From Mycobacterium sp. DL99 (lineage in GTDB: Bacteria > Actinomycetota > Actinomycetes > Mycobacteriales > Mycobacteriaceae), in the NCBI RefSeq assembly GCF_004762045.1, contig NZ_SJOM01000007.1, forward strand, positions 1,752,916 through 1,816,915: a DNA stretch of 64,000 bases, written 5' to 3'. Of the stretch, positions 36,869-46,269 are shown in pieces (the stretch's first letter is position 1; each line of letters begins with the position of its first letter). The position numbers and the translations under genes were made by a program. The notes under the pieces are model-generated. The model was not told the origin of the DNA and searched no databases. It saw only the letters and a program-made list of their open reading frames with translations.

Positions 36869-37903
36869 ATGAGAGCAGTCATCTATCGCCGCACCGGAAA
36901 CGCCGACGAGGTTCTGGAACTGGTCGAGCGCGACCTGCCCGAGATCCGCCCCGGGCAGGTGCTGGTCCGGGTCGCGGTATCCGGTGTGAATCCGACCGAC
37001 TGCCGAAGCCGGTCGGGTGAATCGTCGGACATGAAGTTCGCCGAACAGGTACCCAACCAGGACGGGTCCGGTGTCGTCACCGCCGTCGCCGACGGCGTCA
37101 CCAACGTCCGTGTCGGACAACGGGTGTGGTTGTGGGAGGTGGCTTTCGACCGGCCGGCGGGGACGGCGCAGGAATACGTTGCGGTGCCCGCGCGGCACGT
37201 GGTGGCGCTTCCCGACGGTGTGAGTCTGGACGTGGGCGCCTGCCTGGGCATCCCGGCTTTGACCGCCCACCGTGCGCTCACCTCGGCCGAACGCGGCCCA
37301 CATGAGTTGGCGCCCGGGGCGCTCACCGGGGCCTCGGTTCTCGTTCACGGCGGCGCCGGCGCCGTCGGCCACGCCGCGATCCAACTGGCAGCCTGGGCGG
37401 GCGCCACCGTGATCGCCACGGTGAGCGGTCCGCAGAAGGCGCTACTGGCCCGCAATGCCGGTGCGGACCACGTCATCGACTATCGCGCCGGCGACGTCGT
37501 AGCCGAGGTTCTGGCGATATCGCCGGGCGGAGTGAGTCACATCGTCGAGGTGGACCTGGCCGCCAATCTGGATACTGACGTCAATGTCATTGCCCCGCAC
37601 GGCAATATCAACGTCTACAGCTACCGTCCGGGCGACGTGGTGCCGCTTCCGTCGCCGGCCATCCTCAGGAAGAACGCCCAGATCGGTTTCACCTACACCT
37701 ACGGCACCGACCCCGAGTACAAGAACGCCGCGTTGCGTGATGTCAACGCCGCGGTCGCCGCAGGCGCCATGGGGGTCGGTGCCGAGCACGGACTGCCGAT
37801 CCATCGCTACGACCTCGGTCACACCGCGGATGCGCATGCCGCGGTAGAGCAGGGTCTGGTCGGAAAGGCCCTCATCGACGTGTGCGTGCATGGCAGACTC
37901 TGA
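36869..37903 (+). CDS. zinc-free medium-chain dehydrogenase (NADPH:quinone oxidoreductase type)
   Basis: 344 residues. GroES-like N-terminal domain ('VRVAVSGVNPTDCRSRSGES') and Rossmann domain ('VLVHGGAGAVGHAAIQLAAW', the zeta-crystallin AxxGxVG pattern). The catalytic-zinc Cys/His ligands of alcohol dehydrogenases are absent. It likely reduces quinones or enones with NADPH. It sits in the same direction as deoA and the HD protein; a link to nucleoside salvage is not evident. Confidence 0.9.
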   Translation: MRAVIYRRTGNADEVLELVERDLPEIRPGQVLVRVAVSGVNPTDCRSRSGESSDMKFAEQVPNQDGSGVVTAVADGVTNVRVGQRVWLWEVAFDRPAGTAQEYVAVPARHVVALPDGVSLDVGACLGIPALTAHRALTSAERGPHELAPGALTGASVLVHGGAGAVGHAAIQLAAWAGATVIATVSGPQKALLARNAGADHVIDYRAGDVVAEVLAISPGGVSHIVEVDLAANLDTDVNVIAPHGNINVYSYRPGDVVPLPSPAILRKNAQIGFTYTYGTDPEYKNAALRDVNAAVAAGAMGVGAEHGLPIHRYDLGHTADAHAAVEQGLVGKALIDVCVHGRL

Positions 37904-37905
37904 CG

Positions 37906-38412
37906 ATGACCGTGGTGGTGAAAAACGACCTCATCGACGGGATCCTGGACCGCTTCGCGGTACCGCCGAACTATCGTAACCATGTCTACCGCGGACTGAA
38001 CTACCAGCTGAAACTACTTGGTACTGAAGAGGTTCCGAACGACATTGCGCTGGCCTGGGCCCTGCACGACATCGGCCTGTTCACCGCCGGTTGGGACTAT
38101 CTGGGACCTTCGGTGAAACTCGTCGACGAACTTGCCGGCGACTACGACGTCGGCGACGTCGCACGGGTACGGCAAATGGTCGAGCAGCACCACAAGCTGC
38201 GGCCATGCCGGGACACCTGGGTGGAGAGTTTCCGCATCGCCGACCGGATCGACGTGACGCGGGGCGCGCTGGCCGGTGGTCTGGACCGGGCGGCCGTCGC
38301 AGAGGTCGTCGCGGCACATCCCTATGAGGGTTTCCACGGTTTTCTGCTGCGCACCGCCGCGGGCTGGGCGGCTCGCCACCCGCTTCGGCCCATGCCGATG
38401 ATGCGCTGGTGA
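37906..38412 (+). CDS. HD-domain protein
   Basis: 168 residues. 'NHVYRGLNYQLKLLGTEEVP' and 'LAWALHDIGLFTAGW' give the leading His and the paired His-Asp of an HD phosphohydrolase; 'VRQMVEQHHKLRPCRDTWVE' and 'ADRIDVTRG' supply later conserved residues. HD proteins hydrolyse nucleotides or phosphoesters with a metal. It begins 2 bp after the quinone reductase stop. Substrate is unknown; proximity to add/deoA makes a nucleotide possible. Confidence 0.82.
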   Translation: MTVVVKNDLIDGILDRFAVPPNYRNHVYRGLNYQLKLLGTEEVPNDIALAWALHDIGLFTAGWDYLGPSVKLVDELAGDYDVGDVARVRQMVEQHHKLRPCRDTWVESFRIADRIDVTRGALAGGLDRAAVAEVVAAHPYEGFHGFLLRTAAGWAARHPLRPMPMMRW

Positions 38413-38536
38413 CCTGACCGGCCGCCGTGCCGCCAACCCCTGGATGCGCGCGGGTGGGCCGGTATTGGCCTGATCGTCATCAGCAACGGCGTGGTTTCCT
38501 CGGCGCAGGTCTGCCGGCGTCGCGCATGATGGGGAC

Positions 38537-39625
38537 ATGAGTACGCCGCTGAGTCTGGACAAGATCCAGCACGCTCCCAAGGCCCTGCTCCATGACCACC
38601 TCGACGGCGGCTTGAGGCCGGCCACCGTGCTCGACCTGGCCGGCCAACTCGGCTATGACGACCTGCCGGCCACCGAGGTCGACGAGCTGGCCACGTTCTT
38701 CCGAACCGCCGCGCACAGCGGCTCGTTGGTGCGCTATCTGGAGCCGTTCGCCCACACCGTCGGGGTGATGCAGACCCCGGAGGCGCTGCACCGCGTCGCC
38801 TACGAGTGTGTGGAGGACCTTGCCGCCGACAATGTCGTCTACGCCGAGATCCGGTTCGCCCCCGAACTGCACATCGACCGCGGCCTGTCGCTCGACGACG
38901 TGGTCGACGCCGTGTTGGCCGGCTTCGCCGATGGGGAGAAGGCGGCCTCGGCCGAGGGCCGCGCCATCACCGTGCGCTGCCTGGTCACCGCGATGCGCCA
39001 TGCTGCCCGGTCGCGGGAGATCGCCGAGCTGGCAATCCGGTTCCGAGACAAGGGCGTTGTGGGTTTCGACATCGCCGGAGCGGAGGCCGGGTACCCGCCC
39101 ACCCGGCACCTCGACGCGTTCGAATACATGCGAGGCAACAACGCGCGCTTCACCATTCACGCCGGTGAGGCGTTCGGTTTGCCGTCCATCCACGAGGCCA
39201 TCGCCTTCTGCGGGGCCGACCGTCTGGGCCATGGGGTGCGCATCGTCGACGACATCACCGAGTTCGACGACGGGACCCAGCACCTGGGTCGGCTGGCATC
39301 CATCCTGCGGGACAAGCGAATTCCGCTGGAGATGTGTCCCAGCAGCAACGTGCAGACCGGCGCGGCGCCCAGCATCGCCGAGCATCCGTTCGACCGGTTG
39401 GCGCGGCTGCGGTTCCGCGTGACAGTCAACACCGACAACCGTCTGATGAGCGACACCACCATGAGTCAGGAGATGCTGCGCCTGGTCGAGGCCTTCGGTT
39501 ACGGCTGGAGCGACCTCGAGCGGTTCACCATCAATGCGATGAAGTCGGCCTTCATCCCGTTCGATGAACGGCTCGCCATCATCGACGAGGTGATCAAGCC
39601 GCGGTACGCGGTACTGGTCGGCTGA
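38537..39625 (+). CDS. add: adenosine deaminase
   Basis: 362 residues, normal length. Zinc/active site motifs: '[12 protein letters not shown]' (His-x-His), '[10 protein letters not shown]' (His and catalytic Glu), 'DRLGHGVRI' (His), '[11 protein letters not shown]' and '[11 protein letters not shown]' (Asp). It deaminates adenosine and deoxyadenosine to inosine. The last 140 bp of the gene region are repeated almost perfectly at 41684-41823. It starts the purine side of the local salvage genes. Confidence 0.96.
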   Translation: MSTPLSLDKIQHAPKALLHDHLDGGLRPATVLDLAGQLGYDDLPATEVDELATFFRTAAHSGSLVRYLEPFAHTVGVMQTPEALHRVAYECVEDLAADNVVYAEIRFAPELHIDRGLSLDDVVDAVLAGFADGEKAASAEGRAITVRCLVTAMRHAARSREIAELAIRFRDKGVVGFDIAGAEAGYPPTRHLDAFEYMRGNNARFTIHAGEAFGLPSIHEAIAFCGADRLGHGVRIVDDITEFDDGTQHLGRLASILRDKRIPLEMCPSSNVQTGAAPSIAEHPFDRLARLRFRVTVNTDNRLMSDTTMSQEMLRLVEAFGYGWSDLERFTINAMKSAFIPFDERLAIIDEVIKPRYAVLVG

Positions 39626-39626
39626 G
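39487..39626 (+). repeat. 140-bp direct repeat, native copy (3' end of add)
   Basis: Identical to 41684-41823 except one base (T39499 versus C41696). It encodes the last ~46 residues of add and its stop codon. The two copies bracket a 2,057-bp segment carrying the PQQ-repeat gene. Confidence 0.95.
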
Positions 39627-39671
39627 TGATTGGCGCGGGGCGGGCAGGAACGGCTGAACTAGACTCCGGCT

Positions 39672-41201
39672 GTGAGCCAGTGGGGGAGTTCGCCGTGGGG
39701 CGACAACGATGGTCAGCCCGGTTCCTCGCCGTTCGGTCCGCCGGTATTCGGCGCCGCCCCGGGGTTCGCGTCTCAGCCACCGGGGTACGGGTACCCGCCC
39801 CAGTTCACACCCCCGCCGCCGGAGGAGGATCGCCGACGCAGGGCGAAGTTGATCGGGATGATCGTCGCGGCGGTGGTGGTTGTTGTGGCGCTGGTGGTCG
39901 GCGGCGTCCTGGCCTGGACGTTCGGTTCGGGGCCGCAGCCGTTGTCGGAGGCCGATACCGCGGCCGGTCGGGCCGAGATCGCCGCGGAGGAGCGTCCGCC
40001 GGGCGCGGTGAAGGCCCCCACCCTGACCAGCGCGCCCACCACCCCGCTGTGGACCTATCCGCCAGGCGAGAACACCCTCGGTCTTGTCCGCCTCCTCGGC
40101 GGTGATGCCAAGACCGTCATCATCACGGCGAGCAACTCCTTGATCGCGCTAGATGCCACCAACGGCTCGCCGCGATGGCAACAACCGGTGCCAAGCGCGC
40201 AATTGGGTTGTGTCATCGGCACTTCGGGCAAGGCCGCCCTCTGCAACGGTGGAGCGAAGGCCAACCTCATCGACATGGCGACTGGTGTGACAAAGGAATC
40301 GAAGTCGGCCGAGGGAATCAACGCCGACGTCTACGGCAGCGCCGGCCTGTTGGCCGTGAAACTGGGAAAAGAATTCACGGTTTTCGATGATTGGGGACGG
40401 CAGCTGTGGTCGAAGCGGTTTTTGACGGAAACTACCTCGGTGTTCCTGGATCAAGGCATCGTAGGCAACTTGGTTGGTGGCACGATGACGTTCTACGCCG
40501 CCAAGACCGGCGACCAGCTATTCGCGGTCGATGAAACCTACCGCCTGGCAATCGCCACCAGTCGCGGCATTGCTGTGTCGGTCACCCCCGATGGGTTGGA
40601 TACGCGTTCCGGGTCGCAGATCGACTTCTACTCGTTCACCGGCAAGCTCGCCTGGCGGATCACTGCAGATCGTGGCTATCAGCTTCCCTCCAGCACGGAG
40701 ACAGGCAGCGAAAATCCTGAATCGGGTACGTGGACGAATAGGGGTCGGCCGTCGGGTGTCACATCGCTGATCGTGTACCACGGGAAGAAGAATGAGATCG
40801 CCGGGGTGGATGACCTGACCGGAGAACTGACGTGGACCCAGCAGATTTCGCTGCCTGCGAAGGAGAACGTCAGTCTCGGCGGTTTTGACAGTCTGTGCGT
40901 TGTTTCGAACGCGGGCCCTGCCGGGGGAATGCGGGTACGGGACTGCAGTGACGGTACCGGCGCGTTTCTGGACAGGTCGAAAATCGTTCGACTCATCGCC
41001 GCCAACGGCACCCAGATTCTGGGCTTCGGTTACCCCGACTCGGCGAGCCGCAGTCGCTGGGGTCCGGTGACCGCCTTTGACTCCGCAACCGGCCGGCCGT
41101 TGTGGCAGTTGCCCATCGAGATGGGCACAATCGACTGGGTGGGTGACGGGCTGTATTCCTCCTGGACGTCGCTGCCCTACGGCATCCAGCGGCTGGCCTG
41201 A
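39672..41201 (+). CDS. PQQ-like beta-propeller membrane-anchored protein
   Basis: 509 residues from GTG 39672. A Gly/Pro-rich cytoplasmic N-terminus ('PGFASQPPGYGYPPQFTPPP') leads into one transmembrane helix ('LIGMIVAAVVVVVALVVGGV', ~residues 57-80). An extracellular region with repeated PQQ-type blades follows ('SNSLIALDATNGSPRWQQPV', 'AAKTGDQLFAVDETYRLA', 'FDSATGRPLWQLPIEMG'). Such proteins scaffold envelope assemblies or sense ligands; function is unknown here. The later part uses less GC-biased codons than its neighbours. It lies wholly inside the repeat-flanked insertion. Confidence 0.85.
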   Translation: MSQWGSSPWGDNDGQPGSSPFGPPVFGAAPGFASQPPGYGYPPQFTPPPPEEDRRRRAKLIGMIVAAVVVVVALVVGGVLAWTFGSGPQPLSEADTAAGRAEIAAEERPPGAVKAPTLTSAPTTPLWTYPPGENTLGLVRLLGGDAKTVIITASNSLIALDATNGSPRWQQPVPSAQLGCVIGTSGKAALCNGGAKANLIDMATGVTKESKSAEGINADVYGSAGLLAVKLGKEFTVFDDWGRQLWSKRFLTETTSVFLDQGIVGNLVGGTMTFYAAKTGDQLFAVDETYRLAIATSRGIAVSVTPDGLDTRSGSQIDFYSFTGKLAWRITADRGYQLPSSTETGSENPESGTWTNRGRPSGVTSLIVYHGKKNEIAGVDDLTGELTWTQQISLPAKENVSLGGFDSLCVVSNAGPAGGMRVRDCSDGTGAFLDRSKIVRLIAANGTQILGFGYPDSASRSRWGPVTAFDSATGRPLWQLPIEMGTIDWVGDGLYSSWTSLPYGIQRLA

Positions 41202-41412
41202 GCCGGTGCCGGAGGCCTGATAAATGTGACCTGACAGGAGGGTCTGCAGGAGTCCAGGATTTCGTTGAATGGGCTGATCGAGATTTCAGGATTCCCGCTA
41301 CGTCTTGGACACCGGAACAACGTGCGGTGTACAAAACAGTGGGAAAGTCTTTGACTAGTGCGGCAGAACAAGATTCAAATCTCGTCACGAAACACCGCAT
41401 AGAACAGTCCGC

Positions 41413-41739
41413 ATGCTGAATGAGCAGTGGTTCATGAGCGGCGAAGTGCCCCAGATGCCCTACCAATTCAAGATCTGCACGATCTTTCGGCGCGGCGACG
41501 GACCGGCGGTCATCGTCATCGCCGAAATGCCCGGCATCACCCCCAAAGTCCTCGACTTCGCCCGCAAGGTCAGCGGATCGGTTGCACAGCAGTCCTTCCG
41601 CTTCTGTTCGGAGTCCCCGGCCGCGATCCGAACCCAGACGCGCATGGTCAGGTTGCCTTCGTGGCGAACGCAGTCAGCACCTCCGAGGCCTTCGGCTACG
41701 GCTGGAGCGACCTCGAGCGGTTCACCATCAATGCGATGA
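41413..41739 (+). CDS. Small hypothetical ORF running into the add duplicate
   Basis: 108 codons. The first ~70 ('[20 protein letters not shown]', '[20 protein letters not shown]') look protein-like with strong third-position GC. From about 41684 the frame enters the duplicated add 3' end in the wrong phase, so the C-terminus is an artefact of the junction and the gene is probably truncated. No family is recognised. The 41202-41412 gap before it shows nothing else. Confidence 0.35.
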   Translation: MLNEQWFMSGEVPQMPYQFKICTIFRRGDGPAVIVIAEMPGITPKVLDFARKVSGSVAQQSFRFCSESPAAIRTQTRMVRLPSWRTQSAPPRPSATAGATSSGSPSMR

Positions 41740-41823
41740 AGTCGGCCTTCATCCCGTTCGATGAACGGCTCGCCATCATCGACGAGGTGATCAAGCCGCG
41801 GTACGCGGTACTGGTCGGCTGAG
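41684..41823 (+). repeat. 140-bp direct repeat, second copy of the add 3' end
   Basis: 139 of 140 bases match 39487-39626. The copy is in frame only with a short 5' open frame that does not encode adenosine deaminase, so it is a non-functional gene fragment marking the right boundary of the inserted segment. Confidence 0.95.
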
Positions 41824-41976
41824 GCGCCGCGTCGGCTCGTCGCAGCGAGCGGCAGCGTGTCGGGAAATTCTCCCCGGCGAAAACTTCCACTCCAAACGCT
41901 GTAACAACAGCGGTTGTGGCTGCGACAATCCAGCAGGCTCGACCCCGACATCGTGCCCCGATCACAAGGAGGCCCC

Positions 41977-42249
41977 ATGGCCCGACCTCTCACCACCGTG
42001 TTGTCCGGCGCAGTGCTGGCAACGGCGGCGGTGTTCCTCCCGGTTTTCGCGGTACCGACAGCCGGTGCCGACGTCTGCGCCGGGGCCGACGGACGCCACT
42101 TCGCCGCCGGCGGCTGCACCAACATCGCCGGTGACGTGGCCACCGGCGCTGCCATCGCGGCAGCACATGTCCCGTACGTGCCGGGCGAAGTCCCTTGCTA
42201 CACAGTCGAAGGTGTGCCCTACTACACGCCTCCGGGCGACCCCTGCTGA
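41977..42249 (+). CDS. Small secreted protein
   Basis: 90 residues. Signal peptide with cleavage near 'PTAGADVC' (about residue 30), mature part ~60 residues with four cysteines and a Pro/Tyr-rich tail ('YVPGEVPCYTVEGVPYYTPP'). ATG 41977 has CAAGGAGG ideally placed. Two disulfides are likely. In M. tuberculosis the small secreted pilin Mtp (Rv3312A) occupies a comparable position near add, but I see no clear sequence similarity. Followed by a strong terminator. Confidence 0.75.
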   Translation: MARPLTTVLSGAVLATAAVFLPVFAVPTAGADVCAGADGRHFAAGGCTNIAGDVATGAAIAAAHVPYVPGEVPCYTVEGVPYYTPPGDPC

Positions 42250-42263
42250 GAATTTCCCTTCTG

Positions 42264-42293
42264 ACTGGCGCGGCAGTGAACTGCCGCGCCAGT
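42264..42293 (+). terminator. Strong hairpin terminator
   Basis: A perfect 13-bp stem ACTGGCGCGGCAG/CTGCCGCGCCAGT with a TGAA tetraloop lies 15 bp past the small secreted protein stop. Confidence 0.8.
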
Positions 42294-42316
42294 GACGTTC
42301 GCGATGAGGAGTATGG

Positions 42317-43723
42317 ATGAGGTATCTGGCGTACGGACTGACCGCGTTACTGCTTGCTTCGGTCGTTAGTTGTGGCGGGTCCGACCAGCCGCCGACCGCG
42401 GCGCCGACACCGGAGATGGTGCGCCAGATCGCCAAGGAGGCTTACATATACGGCTTCCCGATGGTCGACTCCTACCGCATCCAGCACGCCTACTTCGTCG
42501 ACAAGGCCAACCCCCAGTACCGGGGCGACTGGAACCAGACGCACAGTATCGCGCGGGTGTTCACCCCCGAAGACACCACGATCCAGACGCCCAACTCCGA
42601 CACGCCCTACACGATGCTGGGTGCGGACCTGCGCGCCGAACCGTTGGTGCTCACCGTCCCGCCGATCGAGGCCGGCCGGTACTACTCGTTGCAGTTCATC
42701 GACAGCTACACCTACAACTTCGCCTACGTGGGCAGCCGCACCACCGGCAACGGCGGCGGCAAGTACCTGTTGGCCGGCCCGGGTTGGAAGGGCGACAAGC
42801 CCGCAGGCATCACCGACGTGATCCGCTCCGACACCGATTTCGCGTTGGTCATCTACCGCACCCAGCTGTTCGATCCCGATGACATCGACAACGTCAAGAA
42901 GATCCAGGCCGGATACACCGTCGAGCCGCTCTCGGCGTTCGTCAAACAGCCCGCTGCGAGCTCCCCCGCGGTGGATTTCATCGCGCCACTGACTCCCGAC
43001 GAGCAGAAGACCTCGCCCAGGTTTTTCCAGATCCTCAACTTCCTCCTGAAATACGCGCCGGAAGTGCCGTCGGAGAAGGACCTTCGGGCTCGCTTCGCGA
43101 CCATCGGCATCGGCCCCGACGGAGACTTCAACCCCGACGCGATGAGCAAGGAAACCCTGCAGGCCGTGCAGGACGGGATGGCCGACGCCTGGACCGAGCT
43201 CAACACCTTCAAGAAGGACAAGTTGGACACCGGGAAGGTGACCTCGAGTCAGCTGTTCGGCACCCGAGAAGTCATGAAGGACAACTACCTGTACCGGATG
43301 GCGGGTGCGGTGCTCGGCATCTACGGCAACTCCAGCGCCGAGGCCATCTACCCGGTGCTGGCCGTGGACTCGACCGGGGCACCGTTGACCGGCAACAACA
43401 ACTACACCGTGCGATTCGCGCCAGGGCAGCTGCCGCCGGTCAACTCGTTCTGGTCGACCACCATGTACAAAATGCCGCAGAGCCTGCTGGTGGCCAACCC
43501 GATCAATCGGTACCTGATCAATTCGCCGATGCTGCCGAGTCTGATCAAAGACCCCGACGGCGGCGTCACGATCTACGTGCAGAACCAGTCGCCCGGCCAG
43601 GACAAGGAGGCGAACTGGCTGCCCGCGCCGGACGGCCCGTTCCAGATGATCCTGCGGTTGTACTGGCCCAAGGAAGAGGCGCTCAACGGCACCTGGCACG
43701 CACCGAAAGTCCTCAAGAGCTGA
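42317..43723 (+). CDS. DUF1254/DUF1214 lipoprotein
   Basis: 468 residues. Lipobox 'LASVVSCGGSD' gives a lipid-anchored mature protein. The N-terminal domain reads 'AYIYGFPMVDSYRIQHAYFV' and 'QTPNSDTPYTMLGADLRAEP' (DUF1254), the C-terminal 'FAPGQLPPVNSFWSTTMYKM' with 'YVQNQSPGQDKEANWLPAPD' (DUF1214). The family is widespread in mycobacteria; biochemical function is unestablished. It stands alone between a terminator and the convergent hydrolase gene. Confidence 0.88.
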   Translation: MRYLAYGLTALLLASVVSCGGSDQPPTAAPTPEMVRQIAKEAYIYGFPMVDSYRIQHAYFVDKANPQYRGDWNQTHSIARVFTPEDTTIQTPNSDTPYTMLGADLRAEPLVLTVPPIEAGRYYSLQFIDSYTYNFAYVGSRTTGNGGGKYLLAGPGWKGDKPAGITDVIRSDTDFALVIYRTQLFDPDDIDNVKKIQAGYTVEPLSAFVKQPAASSPAVDFIAPLTPDEQKTSPRFFQILNFLLKYAPEVPSEKDLRARFATIGIGPDGDFNPDAMSKETLQAVQDGMADAWTELNTFKKDKLDTGKVTSSQLFGTREVMKDNYLYRMAGAVLGIYGNSSAEAIYPVLAVDSTGAPLTGNNNYTVRFAPGQLPPVNSFWSTTMYKMPQSLLVANPINRYLINSPMLPSLIKDPDGGVTIYVQNQSPGQDKEANWLPAPDGPFQMILRLYWPKEEALNGTWHAPKVLKS

Positions 43724-43738
43724 CCGGTGCGCGGAAGG

Positions 43739-44557
43739 TCAGCCGCGCAACACCCTGCGGAGCACGTCGGCGAAAGCCCCTGGTGCGCCCATGAATCCAC
43801 CATGGTCGCCCGGGAACATCACCGGACGTGCACCCAGCAGGTCGGCCAGGGCAACCGTGGTCCGCTGGGTCAGCAGATGTCCGGACTCCTCGCCGAGCCC
43901 CACCACGACCTGGCCGCGTTTCAATGCCTGGACGTCGGGCCGGAACCGGGTGGTGGACCGGAGTTCGTGGTTGAAGAAGTGCGCCGCGTCGCGCAGCTCC
44001 TGATCACTGGGCTCCGCCATTTCCGGCATCTGCGGCGCACCGGCCGGAACGTCGAAGCCGGCATTGGCCATGAACTTGCCCCACGCCGCGAACATCCCAT
44101 CCCGGTTGAAGGTGGCTATGATGTCCTCGGTGGCGGCGCGCTGCTCGGCGGCGTCGGGCAGCAACTCGAGTAGGGGAGGCTCGTGCGCCACGAGTGTGCC
44201 CACCCGGCCGGGGTGCCGGGCGATCAAGGCCAACCCCGTCACCGCGCCGCCGGACGAGCCGAAGACATCGGCTGAGGTGGCGCCCAGGTCATCGAGGATC
44301 GCCGCGGCGTCATCGGCCCTCAGCTCCGGGGTCGAGTCCTGGTCCGGATCGTCGACGGAGCTTGCGGCGACGCCGCGCGGGTCGGCGGTCACCACGGTGT
44401 GGTTACCGGCCAGCGCGTGCGCCAGCGGCGCGAACTCGGCGGCCGCCATCGGGGCGCCGAGAATCAGCAACAGCGGGCCCGTACCCCGTACCTCGTAGTG
44501 CAGGCGGGCACCGGGAACCGAGACGGTGTGGGTGGAGAGGCTGGTCGATGCGGTCAT
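43739..44557 (-). CDS. alpha/beta-fold hydrolase
   Basis: 272 residues. 'HYEVRGTGPLLLILGAPMAA' is the oxyanion-hole strand, the nucleophile elbow is 'VFGSSGGAVTGLALI' (G-S-S-G-G), and the catalytic His lies in 'MFPGDHGGFMGAPGAFAD'. Probably an esterase or lipase-like enzyme; substrate unknown. Leftward, convergent with the DUF1254 gene, and just downstream of satS. Confidence 0.87.
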   Translation of the reverse strand: MTASTSLSTHTVSVPGARLHYEVRGTGPLLLILGAPMAAAEFAPLAHALAGNHTVVTADPRGVAASSVDDPDQDSTPELRADDAAAILDDLGATSADVFGSSGGAVTGLALIARHPGRVGTLVAHEPPLLELLPDAAEQRAATEDIIATFNRDGMFAAWGKFMANAGFDVPAGAPQMPEMAEPSDQELRDAAHFFNHELRSTTRFRPDVQALKRGQVVVGLGEESGHLLTQRTTVALADLLGARPVMFPGDHGGFMGAPGAFADVLRRVLRG

Positions 44558-44602
44558 GAGTGGTCTGACCGCATCGACGGCCAGAACTCATCGCCGCGGC
44601 GG

Positions 44603-45883
44603 CTACTCCGCCCGCAGGCGCGACTCCACGAACCGCTCCAACGCGTCCCACTGCTCGACGGCCTTGGCGTACGGGGCCTCGGGCTTATGGGCGTTCTCGT
44701 CGCCGAGCACATAGGTCACGAACTTGCCGAGCGCCTTGGTGTCCGCCAACGTCTCGTCGACGGTCTTGTCCTCGGAGTAGTCGCTGACGTCGCGCAGCAG
44801 TTCGACGGCCAGCTCCAACTGGTCATGGTCGACCGCGTCGGGTCCGTCGGCGATGTCGTCGGAGATGCCGGACAGGACGTAGACGTTCTCCTCGGCGACG
44901 TCCACCCGCAGGGAGCCGTCGGTGGCGGCGGTCCTGATGTCGTCGTAGGTGGCCAGGTCCGACAGGTCGTGGTCATGTTCGTCAGCCAGGTAGCGGGCCA
45001 GTGCACGCTCGGAGCTGAACACGCTGATGCGACCGTTGCGGCCGAGGAAGACCGGATCGTCGTCGAGGTAGCAGCGCAGGGTGTAGACGGTGCCCGAGCC
45101 GGTCATGATGCGGACCGGGTCGATACCGACCTTCTGCCAGAAGTCCTCGTCGTCACCCAGGACGGCGGTATCGGCAGCGCTGCGCACGGGTTCGCCCGCG
45201 TCTGCGGTGTCGTCTTCGTCGTCGCCCTCGGTATCTTCGGCGTCAGCGTCGACAGCGAGGTCGTCCTCGTCCTCCTCGGGAGCGTCCTCCTCGAGCTCGG
45301 CCTCGGCCTTCTTGACCGCGTCGGCGTCGATGTCCTCGGGGATGGTCACGATCTCGTCGATGGCGTCGAGCACGCCGTCCCAGCCCCGGGCGATCACGGC
45401 TTCGATCTCGGTCCAACGCTTGCGCCCGGAGCGGCCGGTGAAGCCTTCCAGCCCGCCGCCGAGCGTGCCGAGCACGGGGTTGCCGTTGAAGAACTTGCTG
45501 ATGGCCGCCAGTTCACAGACCGAGCCGATCGACGACACCACCACCAGGGTGCGGTGCAGGCTCGCGACGGACTCCTCGGTTGGCTTGTCGGCGACCAGGT
45601 CGGGCACCCCGACGACGTCGTATTCGCGGTCCTCCGACGGCTGCAGCTTGTGCGCGTTGGCCGCGGCCAGCTTGTCCCACTTCGGGTGATCGGCGAGGTC
45701 GTTGTCGGTGTTGGTACGGACGAAGGCCGCCAGTTCGGCGGCCGATTCGAACGCATACAGGGCGTCACCCTCACCCAGGAAGGCCTCCCACTCGTCGCCG
45801 GCATCGCGCCAACGCGGAGCCCACAGTGTGTAAAGGTCACCCTTGGTGAGCCCGAGCCGGACCGGCACGATGTCAGCAGCCAT
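44603..45883 (-). CDS. satS: SecA2-pathway export chaperone SatS
   Basis: 426 residues from ATG 45883, matching Rv3311. N- and C-terminal domains are separated by a very acidic linker (~residues 225-270, 'EEDAPEEDEDDLAVDADAED'). 'VPVRLGLTKGDLYTLWAPRW' opens the protein. In M. tuberculosis SatS is a cytosolic chaperone for a subset of SecA2 substrates including the phosphatase SapM, which is its neighbour there. No sapM gene is present beside it in this window. A longer upstream frame is rejected. Confidence 0.88.
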   Translation of the reverse strand: MAADIVPVRLGLTKGDLYTLWAPRWRDAGDEWEAFLGEGDALYAFESAAELAAFVRTNTDNDLADHPKWDKLAAANAHKLQPSEDREYDVVGVPDLVADKPTEESVASLHRTLVVVSSIGSVCELAAISKFFNGNPVLGTLGGGLEGFTGRSGRKRWTEIEAVIARGWDGVLDAIDEIVTIPEDIDADAVKKAEAELEEDAPEEDEDDLAVDADAEDTEGDDEDDTADAGEPVRSAADTAVLGDDEDFWQKVGIDPVRIMTGSGTVYTLRCYLDDDPVFLGRNGRISVFSSERALARYLADEHDHDLSDLATYDDIRTAATDGSLRVDVAEENVYVLSGISDDIADGPDAVDHDQLELAVELLRDVSDYSEDKTVDETLADTKALGKFVTYVLGDENAHKPEAPYAKAVEQWDALERFVESRLRAE

Positions 45884-45984
45884 GCGGCACAGCCTAATGG
45901 GGTGCCTCCGACGCCAGTCAGGTTGTCTCCCGTTCGAGGTGGACACCAGGTGCGAGTACGGGCGACGCGATATCGGAGATATCT

Positions 45985-46265
45985 CTGACCTGCGGTGACA
46001 CGATGGCGGTGTTCGGCGCACCGATCGCATGCGAGGACCACGCCGCCCGCGCCGGCCTCGCGGAGGTCGCCCGTCGGGACGGGATCGATCTGCGCTTGCG
46101 TGTCGGCTTGACGGTGAGCACGTCGGGTTGGCGCAGCGGATGGAGTCGGTGCTATGGGCGCGGGGAGACGCGGGGGCCTAACGAGACACTCGGGATCGCT
46201 ACCGGGCGCTGGCAATGACGCGGGGTTTCGAAGTGCATCTGAAATGGGCCGACGAGCTGCCGTGA
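45985..46265 (+). pseudogene. Remnant of an adenylate/guanylate cyclase-type regulator gene
   Basis: One frame reads 'GDTMAVFGAPIACEDHAARA' then 'DGIDLRLRVGLTVST', clearly the metal- and nucleotide-binding end of a class III cyclase domain. A second frame further on reads 'RYRALAMTRGFEVHLKWADE' and then stops. That is the C-terminal signature of the long cyclase-ATPase regulators. The middle (over 800 codons in intact genes) is missing and the frame is broken, so this is a decayed, internally deleted gene. Confidence 0.65.
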
Positions 46266-46269
46266 CCGT

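Noticed and set aside
41427..41822. ORF ending with the adenosine deaminase C-terminus as a second add-like gene
   Set aside because: Only the last ~46 codons are add; the upstream residues in that frame are non-protein-like, so it is a duplicated fragment.
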